5,183 nucleotides of DNA from Planctomycetaceae bacterium (lineage in GTDB: Bacteria; Planctomycetota; Planctomycetia; Pirellulales; Thermoguttaceae), in the NCBI GenBank assembly GCA_031254675.1, contig JAIRTV010000068.1, positions 1 through 5,183 of the forward strand, written 5' to 3'. The position numbers and the translations under genes were made by a program. Each line of letters opens with the position of its first letter. Position 1 is the first letter of the stretch. This document shows, in pieces, positions 1 to 4,631 of the stretch. Below the pieces are notes generated by a model. It worked only from the letters and a program-made list of their open reading frames with translations, searched no databases and had not been told where the DNA came from.

Positions 1-1
1 A

Positions 2-103
2 GAAGCCGAACATATTCATTCAACACGAAACGAATATTGGCAACGTTTTCACGAACTACAGTTTACACTCGGTATCGACGACGAATGTCCGCTAATATCG
101 TAA
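2..103 (+). CDS. C-terminal tail of an unidentified protein (5' end outside window)
   Basis: Frame 2 is open from the left edge to a TAA at 101-103 and gives 33 residues. These include the stretch NEYWQRFHELQFTLGIDDE and end in CPLIS. The mix of acidic, aromatic and hydrophobic residues looks like a real protein end. Frame 1 over the same bases is arginine-rich and looks like a shadow, and the minus strand is broken by stops. I do not recognise the family and no motif is complete. The stop lies 268 bases before hisI, and a promoter candidate sits between, so co-transcription with hisI is unlikely. The fragment is short, so the coding call itself is uncertain. Confidence 0.45.
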   Translation, partial: EAEHIHSTRNEYWQRFHELQFTLGIDDECPLIS

Positions 104-229
104 TGCAGGTCACGCAGAACAGATTTGTAAAATCACAATTTCACAATTTGTGCAATTAACAAATCATAGAAAAGCAGCCAGCAATGTATGATTGATCGCT
201 CACAACCTCAATCACACCTCATAAACCAT

Positions 230-253
230 ACTTCTCACATTACTTCTCATATT
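230..253. repeat. 12-bp imperfect tandem duplication
   Basis: ACTTCTCACATT (230-241) is followed directly by ACTTCTCATATT (242-253), matching at 11 of 12 positions. It lies in the gap before hisI, about 33 bases upstream of the -35 element of the promoter candidate. It may be chance or simple slippage, and no binding-site family is recognised. Confidence 0.5.
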
Positions 254-285
254 ACCTCCACTCTCAAGTTTTCCGATGTAGGGGG

Positions 286-314
286 TTGTCCGAATTTTCT
301 CTTGGGATTACAAT
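286..314 (+). promoter_or_regulatory. Sigma-70-like promoter candidate for hisI
   Basis: TTGTCC (286-291, four of six matches to TTGACA) is followed by a 17-base spacer and TACAAT (309-314, five of six to TATAAT). Transcription would start near 321 and leave a leader of about 50 bases before the hisI ATG at 372. Spacing and position are both ideal, but this is read by eye only. Confidence 0.5.
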
Positions 315-371
315 TTCGGTTCGTCATTTTTCAAACCGTCTCAACTTTTTATGTTCAATTGATATTTCAGT

Positions 372-758
372 ATGAGTTCATTACGTCCCGATTTTGCAAA
401 ATGCAATAATCTCGTCCCTGTCGTTACTCAAGACGCGGCAACCAACGAAGTGTTAATGTTGGCTTACATGAATGAAGAAGCCTACAACGAAACTCTCAAA
501 ACCGGCAACGCCGTTTATTTCAGCCGTAGCCGAAATAAATTGTGGCGAAAAGGAGAAGAAAGCGGAAATGTTCAGAAAGTTTCCGGAGTATTTCTCGACT
601 GCGATACGGATACCATCCTGCTCAAAGTCGAACAAATCGGCGGCGCTGCCTGTCACGAAGGTTATAAAACCTGCTTCTTTCGCGAGATCACTCCCAACGG
701 TTTCAAAATTGTCGGCGAACGTGTTTTCGACCCGAAAAATGTTTACGGCACAAAGTAA
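372..758 (+). CDS. hisI: Phosphoribosyl-AMP cyclohydrolase HisI
   Basis: HisI opens the adenine ring of phosphoribosyl-AMP to give the ProFAR precursor, the third step of histidine synthesis, in the cytoplasm. The 128-residue protein is a single-domain HisI; no HisE pyrophosphatase domain is fused to its end. Visible signatures are VLMLAYMNEEAY (27-38), the substrate-loop motif SRSRNKLWRKGEESGN (51-66), the metal-binding DCDTD (76-80) and GAACHEGYKTCFF (91-103). Cys77, Cys94 and Cys101 match the family's zinc cysteines, and Asp76, Asp78 and Asp80 its magnesium site. An in-frame TGA at 360-362 makes the ATG at 372 the only sensible start. No Shine-Dalgarno sequence precedes it. No other his gene is in the window, so it appears to be expressed alone. 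Product assignment is very secure. Confidence 0.96.
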   Translation: MSSLRPDFAKCNNLVPVVTQDAATNEVLMLAYMNEEAYNETLKTGNAVYFSRSRNKLWRKGEESGNVQKVSGVFLDCDTDTILLKVEQIGGAACHEGYKTCFFREITPNGFKIVGERVFDPKNVYGTK

Positions 759-827
759 CGGTTCGTGATTGACGTTGCAAGCAGAATCCTAGCATTATCT
801 ATTTTACTTGCCACACCCCGGTCATTT

Positions 828-857
828 TCCACAGAAACAAATCATCACCCTTACAAT
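828..857 (+). promoter_or_regulatory. Weak promoter candidate ahead of the methyltransferase gene
   Basis: TACAAT (852-857) lies 18 bases after TCCACA (828-833, four of six to TTGACA). A start near 864 would leave only about a dozen leader bases before the ATG at 876, which fits the absence of a Shine-Dalgarno site. A competing reading further upstream is TTGACG (769-774), an 18-base spacer and CATTAT (793-798). Either one would place transcription start inside the 765-875 stretch and argue that it is not coding. Evidence is by eye and modest. Confidence 0.3.
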
Positions 858-875
858 CCCAACTCCCAAATTCTT

Positions 876-1730
876 ATGTCCAAAGCAGATATTAAAATTA
901 TTGGCGAATCAATTAACGATTCGGTTCCTTCCACGCACCAACTTTTTGAAGATGGTAATATCGAGGGTATCAAGGAATTGGCGTCATTTCAAGACGAAAA
1001 AGGATCAACTTATATTGATGTGAATGTCGGTGGTCGTTCAGCGGAATTTTTAGCAGAAATGATTCGCACCGTTCAAACGGTAACCCGAAAACCACTTTCG
1101 ATTGACACTCCTGATCCCGTGTTGGCAGAAGCAGGATTGAAAGCCTACGACGATTCCGTAGGGCTACCACTCCTCAACTCAATTTCGCCACTCCGAAAAG
1201 AAATGTTCAAACTGTACAAAATAAAACCATTTCGACCAATTCTGTTAATTTCCGAAACAATTCAAGAAGGAAAAGCCGGCGCATGTCATACCGCACAAGA
1301 AACTTACGATGCCGCAAAATTGTTGCTGGAAGAAGCCCAAAAAGCCGGTATTCCCAACAATGACCTAATTTTCGATCCGGGAATTGCTCCAGTCGGTTCC
1401 GACAGCGAAGGCAATTTGTCACGACTTCTCGCAGCACTAAAATTAATTCACGACGACCCACTGTTTGCCGGTTTTCACGCTTCGGTCGGATTGAGCAACT
1501 TTACTGTGATGTTGCCGCCAAAACGGAAAGATGGTTCGCTCGTCAAAGGACCACTCGAAAGCGCCTTTTTAACCCGCGCAATACCATTGGGACTCGATTT
1601 TGTCATCGGTTCCGTCAAACGTAGTTACGAAATTCTGGAAGAAGGTCATCCGGCTCTTGTTTGTGTTGACGATTGCGTTCGGCTTGGCGGATTTGATTCA
1701 ATTATGCGTGTTCGGAGTTTTTATAAATAA
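876..1730 (+). CDS. Pterin-binding methyltransferase, DHPS/methyltetrahydrofolate methyltransferase superfamily
   Basis: This 284-residue cytoplasmic protein is a TIM-barrel pterin-binding domain. It resembles methyltetrahydrofolate:corrinoid methyltransferases (AcsE/MeTr type) more than classical FolP. Barrel-strand motifs are IIGESIND (8-15), YIDVNVGG (46-53), LSIDTPD (74-80), LLNSIS (99-104), LIFDPG (164-169) and SVGLSNFT (203-210). Asn14, Asp48, Asn50, Asp77, Asn101 and Asn208 sit where pterin-contacting residues lie in the superfamily. There is no fused corrinoid or homocysteine domain, so it is not full-length MetH. The frame stays open back to a GTG at 765, adding 37 residues, but that stretch is not pterin-domain-like and holds promoter-like sequence. 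The ATG at 876 begins right before the first barrel strand, as expected. No SD is visible. The acceptor, corrinoid protein or pterin synthesis, cannot be decided here because no partner gene is present. Confidence 0.85.
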   Translation: MSKADIKIIGESINDSVPSTHQLFEDGNIEGIKELASFQDEKGSTYIDVNVGGRSAEFLAEMIRTVQTVTRKPLSIDTPDPVLAEAGLKAYDDSVGLPLLNSISPLRKEMFKLYKIKPFRPILLISETIQEGKAGACHTAQETYDAAKLLLEEAQKAGIPNNDLIFDPGIAPVGSDSEGNLSRLLAALKLIHDDPLFAGFHASVGLSNFTVMLPPKRKDGSLVKGPLESAFLTRAIPLGLDFVIGSVKRSYEILEEGHPALVCVDDCVRLGGFDSIMRVRSFYK

Positions 1731-1776
1731 ATAAACTCAAAATAGAAACTCCAGAGCATATCAGGAATTGGTATAG

Positions 1777-1858
1777 AATTGTAAAATTTGTCAAAAATGA
1801 TTTTTCCACCTTGCGAAAATTCCGTTGATCAAGCACAAAAATCAATTACAAAATTTGT
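1777..1858. repeat. Pair of 15-bp near-identical AT-rich direct repeats in the convergent gap
   Basis: AATTGTAAAATTTGT (1777-1791) and AATTACAAAATTTGT (1844-1858) match at 13 of 15 positions. They flank the middle of the 134-base gap between the converging gene ends. Between them are the palindrome AAAAATGATTTTT (1793-1805) and an 8-bp inverted pair, TGATTTTT (1798-1805) with AAAAATCA (1837-1844). The composition is very AT-rich, so chance similarity is a real possibility. Confidence 0.4.
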
Positions 1859-1860
1859 AA
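1836..1860 (-). terminator. Weak terminator-like palindrome after the polyamine gene
   Basis: TTACAAAATTTGTAA (1846-1860) is a perfect 7-bp inverted repeat around one central base. It begins four bases past the stop codon of the minus-strand gene. Read on the minus strand it is followed by TTGATTTTTG, a short T-rich run. The stem is entirely weak A/T pairs apart from one G/C, and the loop must open to about five bases, so intrinsic termination would be inefficient. It could instead be a protein-binding palindrome. No stronger terminator is visible for either converging gene. Confidence 0.3.
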
Positions 1861-1864
1861 CTGT

Positions 1865-3082
1865 TCAAAGCGGATTCATTTTGTCTGTTGTCGGCAGAGT
1901 TTCAACCCAAGGCAATCCCCATTGACCAATTTCGTTCATAAACGGATCAGGATCGAATTGTTCCATGTTGAAAACACCGCAACCCTTCCATTGACCGGAA
2001 AGAATCATCTTCGCTCCCAACACCGCCGGAACCGCCGTCGTGTAACTAATTGCTTGAGCGCCGGTTTCGGCAAAACATTCCTCGTGAACACAAATATTGT
2101 AAATGTAATACGTTTTGGGTTGTCCTTTTTGTGTTCCGGTAATCCAGCAACCAATACAAGTTTTGCCCTTTGTTCTGGAACCCAATGACGCAGGGTCTGG
2201 AAGCAACGCCTTGAGAAATTGGAGCGGAACAATTGCCCGACCTTCATACATTACCGGATCAATTCGCGTCATTCCGACATTTTCCAGAACTTTCAGATGC
2301 GTTAAATAGGATTGACCAAACGTCATCCAAAACCGCATACGCCGAACTTCAGGATAATGTTTGGTCAACGATTCCATCTCCTCATGATAAAGAAGATAAA
2401 TGTCTTTTTGACCAATACCATCAGGAAAATCGAATGTTCGTTTAACCGAAAGCGGTTCGGTTTCGTGCCAAGTTCCGTTTTCGAAAAACCGTCCTTTTGC
2501 GGAAACTTCACGGATATTGATTTCGGGGTTGAAATTTGTTGCGAAGGGATAACCGTGATCGCCGGCGTTGCAGTCGATAATATCAATCGTTTCCATTTGG
2601 TCGAAATGATGTTTTTTCGCGTAAGCCGTGTAAACATTGGTCATGCCGGGATCAAAACCACTACCAAGCAACGCCAAAAGTCCCGCCTTTTCGAAACGCT
2701 CATGATAATCCCATTGCGGGCTGTAACAGAATTTTGCTGTGTCGGGATGTTCATAATTGGCGGTATCAAGATAATGAACTCCGGTTTCAAGACACGCCTC
2801 CATAATTGTTAGGTCTTGATACGGCAACGCCACATGAATCACCAAATCCGGCTTTACCTCCTTAATAAGCGCAACAAGTTCAGAAACATGATCGGCGTCC
2901 ACGGTTGCGGTACGAATTTCCTCACGCCAACCGTGCGCGTAAATGTCTTGCACAATATCGTTGCATTTTGATTGGGTACGACTGGCGAAAGTGATCTGTT
3001 GAAAAATTTCACGATGTTGAGCGCATTTAAACGCGACAACTCGCCCCACTCCACCGGCACCAAGAATCAAAACATGACTCAT
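1865..3082 (-). CDS. Saccharopine dehydrogenase family protein, likely carboxynorspermidine synthase
   Basis: The 405-residue cytoplasmic enzyme opens with a Rossmann NAD(P) motif, VLILGAGGVGRVVA (4-17). FASRTQSKC (32-40) follows, with Arg35 placed to favour NADPH. Later motifs are VIHVALPYQD (81-90), YLDTANYE (104-111), GSGFDPGMTNVY (140-151), IIDCNAGDHGYPFATNF (168-184) and FNMEQFDPDPFM (371-382). This set is typical of carboxynorspermidine/carboxyspermidine dehydrogenases. They reductively join aspartate semialdehyde to diaminopropane or putrescine as the first step of the alternative spermidine route. True lysine-pathway saccharopine dehydrogenases are less similar by eye. A strong SD (3091-3096) eight bases before the ATG fixes the start. 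The usual partner, carboxynorspermidine decarboxylase (nspC), is not in the window. It lies 74 bases after hemB with its own promoter candidate, so separate transcription is likely. The exact diamine substrate is inferred, not shown. Confidence 0.88.
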   Translation of the reverse strand: MSHVLILGAGGVGRVVAFKCAQHREIFQQITFASRTQSKCNDIVQDIYAHGWREEIRTATVDADHVSELVALIKEVKPDLVIHVALPYQDLTIMEACLETGVHYLDTANYEHPDTAKFCYSPQWDYHERFEKAGLLALLGSGFDPGMTNVYTAYAKKHHFDQMETIDIIDCNAGDHGYPFATNFNPEINIREVSAKGRFFENGTWHETEPLSVKRTFDFPDGIGQKDIYLLYHEEMESLTKHYPEVRRMRFWMTFGQSYLTHLKVLENVGMTRIDPVMYEGRAIVPLQFLKALLPDPASLGSRTKGKTCIGCWITGTQKGQPKTYYIYNICVHEECFAETGAQAISYTTAVPAVLGAKMILSGQWKGCGVFNMEQFDPDPFMNEIGQWGLPWVETLPTTDKMNPL

Positions 3083-3090
3083 TATATTCT

Positions 3091-3096
3091 CTCCTT
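3091..3096 (-). promoter_or_regulatory. Shine-Dalgarno site of the carboxynorspermidine synthase gene
   Basis: On the minus strand the bases read AAGGAG, eight bases before the ATG at 3082. It is a textbook site and settles the start codon. By contrast hisI, the methyltransferase and the lipoprotein gene have no properly spaced SD. Confidence 0.75.
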
Positions 3097-3112
3097 ATTT
3101 TTAAGTTTTAAT

Positions 3113-3141
3113 ATTGTATTGTTATTTTGTGATTACGGCAA
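3113..3141 (-). promoter_or_regulatory. Sigma-70-like promoter candidate for the carboxynorspermidine synthase gene
   Basis: On the minus strand TTGCCG (3141-3136, four of six to consensus) is followed by exactly 17 bases and TACAAT (3118-3113, five of six). It lies within the 74-base gap after hemB. Transcription would begin near 3106, about 24 bases before the start codon, leaving room for the SD. It has the same spacing and -10 hexamer as the hisI promoter candidate. Confidence 0.5.
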
Positions 3142-3156
3142 CGATTGGGTAATGAT

Positions 3157-4158
3157 TTAGAGCCATTGGGCGAGATTTTTTGCCCAATAGGTCAAGATAA
3201 TATTTGCGCCGGCTCTTGTGATAGCGGTCATGGATTCGAGTACAATTGTTTTTTCGTCGATCCAACCTTTTTCTGCTGCGGCTTTGACCATGCTGTATTC
3301 GCCGGAGACATTGTAGGCGGCAATCGGAACGCCTTCGAAACGGTTGCGAACTGACCGGATTATGTCAAGATACGCCAAAGCCGGTTTGACCATAACAATA
3401 TCTGCACCTTCTTCGAGGTCGAGTTGAACTTCGCGAATAGCTTGACCGGCAGCGGCGGACGGATCCATTTGGTAAGAGTTTCGATTTCCGAATTGCGGGC
3501 AACTTTCGGCGGCTTCGCGAAACGGTCCGTAAAACGCGCTTGCATACTTTGCCGCATAACTCATGATTGGAATCTGCGAAAATCCTTCGCGATCCAAACC
3601 GCTTCGCAACGCTCGAACCATTCCGTCCATCATTCCGCTTGGTGCGAGCATGTCCGCTCCCGAACGCGCATGAACGAGAGCTTGACGGACTAAATTCTCC
3701 AGTGTTGCATCGTTGTCCACTTCGAAACCGCCGTCAGGTTTTTCGTTTAAAACGCCGCAATGTCCATGATCTGTGTATTCACAAAAACACAAATCGGTGA
3801 TCACTAGTAATTTATTGCCGACGGTTTGTTTTACTGCGCGTACCGCATGAGCCATAATTCCGGTTTCGCTCATGGCGTCGCTGCCAATCGAATCTTTTGT
3901 TTCGGGAATTCCGAACAAAATGATACCGCCGAGACCAAGTGAAACGGCTTGTTCGGCTTCGAGAACCAATTCGTCAATCGAAAGTTGAAAATGATTAGGC
4001 ATGGAGGGAATTGCCTGACGAATTCCTTTGCCTGAACGCACAAAAAGCGGAAGAATAAAATGTTCCGGTGAAAGCACTGTTTCCCGAACTAAACGCCGCA
4101 TAGCCGGTTCGTAACGCAATCGACGAAGACGAACCGCCGGAAAAGAAGATAATAACAT
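3157..4158 (-). CDS. hemB: Porphobilinogen synthase (delta-aminolevulinic acid dehydratase) HemB
   Basis: HemB condenses two 5-aminolevulinate molecules into porphobilinogen, the shared precursor of heme, siroheme and corrinoids, in the cytoplasm. The 333-residue length is normal for the family. Key features are RRLRYEPAMRRLVRET (12-27), FILPLFV (34-40), the zinc-binding DLCFCEYTDHGHCG (122-135) with Cys124, Cys126 and Cys134, the first Schiff-base lysine Lys204 in MSYAAKYASAFYGPFR (199-214), and the second, Lys258, in MVKPALAYLD (256-265). YNVSGEYSM (282-290) closes the substrate pocket. All three cysteines are kept, so this is a zinc-type enzyme rather than the magnesium-only type with aspartates. 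The first ATG has a good SD (AGAGGA, 4165-4170) six bases upstream, and the N-terminal arm is complete. No other heme gene is nearby. Identification is very secure. Confidence 0.97.
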   Translation of the reverse strand: MLLSSFPAVRLRRLRYEPAMRRLVRETVLSPEHFILPLFVRSGKGIRQAIPSMPNHFQLSIDELVLEAEQAVSLGLGGIILFGIPETKDSIGSDAMSETGIMAHAVRAVKQTVGNKLLVITDLCFCEYTDHGHCGVLNEKPDGGFEVDNDATLENLVRQALVHARSGADMLAPSGMMDGMVRALRSGLDREGFSQIPIMSYAAKYASAFYGPFREAAESCPQFGNRNSYQMDPSAAAGQAIREVQLDLEEGADIVMVKPALAYLDIIRSVRNRFEGVPIAAYNVSGEYSMVKAAAEKGWIDEKTIVLESMTAITRAGANIILTYWAKNLAQWL

Positions 4159-4164
4159 GAATTT

Positions 4165-4170
4165 TCCTCT
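4165..4170 (-). promoter_or_regulatory. Shine-Dalgarno site of hemB
   Basis: The minus strand reads AGAGGA six bases before the ATG at 4158. This supports the first ATG over the internal Met20. Confidence 0.65.
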
Positions 4171-4216
4171 AAAAAATAGGAATTGGAAATGGATTTAGGA
4201 TTGAAAGTGTTTTTTA

Positions 4217-4245
4217 ATTGTAAAAACGCAACAAATCATTCCTAA
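4217..4245 (-). promoter_or_regulatory. Weak promoter candidate for hemB
   Basis: On the minus strand TACAAT (4222-4217) lies 17 bases after TTAGGA (4245-4240), which matches TTGACA at only three of six positions. The start would fall near 4210, giving a leader of about 50 bases. A TTGACG hexamer further upstream (minus strand, 4261-4256) has no acceptable -10 partner. The -10 hexamer is the main support. Confidence 0.3.
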
Positions 4246-4314
4246 CCCCACGATGCGTCAAAGAAATTCAATCCGAATAATAAGTTAATCTTTTTCATTT
4301 TTTATTCAAGAGGT

Positions 4315-4413
4315 CAACATCTTTTTCCGTGTTGTTGTTGGGGCGATAACATAATTGTCGAAGATGATTGTTTCTAAAACGATTGAGTTGATTCTATGTT
4401 ATGAAAGATGTTG
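4315..4413. repeat. Nested inverted repeat (10-bp outer, 8-bp inner arms)
   Basis: The outer arms are CAACATCTTT (4315-4324) and AAAGATGTTG (4404-4413), a perfect 10-bp inverted repeat. Inside, ATAACATA (4346-4353) and TATGTTAT (4395-4402) form a perfect 8-bp pair. The right arms are separated by a single base and the left arms by 21 bases. A transcript could fold into one long stem of 18 pairs with a one-sided bulge and a 41-base terminal loop. No T-run follows, so it is not a plain terminator. Function is unknown. Confidence 0.5.
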
Positions 4414-4495
4414 TGTTGAGTTTTTCGCAGAATCGATGAAAAGTTCCTTTATAGGTATTGTGTTATTTTCTATAAAATCACAAGCGGTATGAGTA

Positions 4496-4512
4496 TTGTA
4501 ATCGTTGTAATC
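4496..4512 (+). repeat. TTGTAATC direct repeat at 9-base spacing
   Basis: TTGTAATC occurs at 4496-4503 and again at 4505-4512, with a related TTGTAATA at 4576-4583. The two perfect copies are offset by nine bases, a little under one helical turn. They lie 120-136 bases upstream of the lipoprotein start. They could be a regulator site or chance. Confidence 0.35.
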
Positions 4513-4612
4513 TACTTTTATTTGATCTGAATTTTGTGGAAATGTTAAAAAAACACGACCGGAGTTCTATTTGGGTTGTAATATAGGGTTGTACATTTGA
4601 TCGTGACCCGTT

Positions 4613-4624
4613 CCCCCTCCCCCC
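4613..4624 (+). other. C-rich tract (C5-T-C6) in the leader of the lipoprotein gene
   Basis: Five C, one T and six C run from 4613 to 4624, ending seven bases before the ATG. It is out of character with the AT-rich gap. It occupies the place where an SD would sit and is anti-SD-like in composition, so initiation may be SD-independent or modulated. Homopolymer runs can slip in replication, but six bases is short for a phase-variation tract. Confidence 0.5.
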
Positions 4625-4631
4625 TGGAAGC

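Larger units (their letters stand above)
4159..4631. other. 473-base divergent intergenic region between hemB and the lipoprotein gene
   Basis: The gap is AT-rich with frequent stops. It holds the hemB leader and SD on the left, a nested inverted repeat (4315-4413), a TTGTAATC pair (4496-4512), and a C-rich tract just before the lipoprotein start. A possible -10 TATAAA at 4471-4476 has no good -35. Another option, TTGGGT (4571-4576) with TACATT (4592-4597), has a short 15-base spacer. I see no tRNA, no known riboswitch core and no convincing gene. A 42-codon open frame (4364-4492, +) exists but lacks a ribosome site. Confidence 0.6.

Noticed and set aside
188..409. 73-codon + frame upstream of and overlapping hisI
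   Set aside because: It overlaps hisI by 38 bases in another frame. Its content comes from the tandem repeat and simple sequence (SHITSHITS), it has no ribosome site, and it covers the hisI promoter candidate.
472..768. 98-codon + frame inside hisI
   Set aside because: It is an out-of-frame shadow of hisI, whose product is certain. Residue content is Lys/Ser/Ala-rich with no motif.
765..875. N-terminal extension of the methyltransferase that looks like a signal peptide
   Set aside because: The hydrophobic run is short and the mature domain is a cytoplasmic pterin barrel. Promoter-like words fill the stretch and the family start fits ATG 876.
2312..2812. 166-codon + frame antisense to the carboxynorspermidine synthase gene
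   Set aside because: It is the complement of a conserved gene with all key motifs intact. The long antisense frame is a by-product of codon use.
3132..3153. Possible hairpin ATTAC...GTAAT after hemB
   Set aside because: It has only five pairs with a 12-base loop and no T-run, so it is not a credible terminator, and it overlaps the better-supported promoter candidate.
3424..3693. 89-codon + frame antisense to hemB
   Set aside because: It runs opposite the HemB active-site region and is rich in Arg/Ser, as expected for a shadow.
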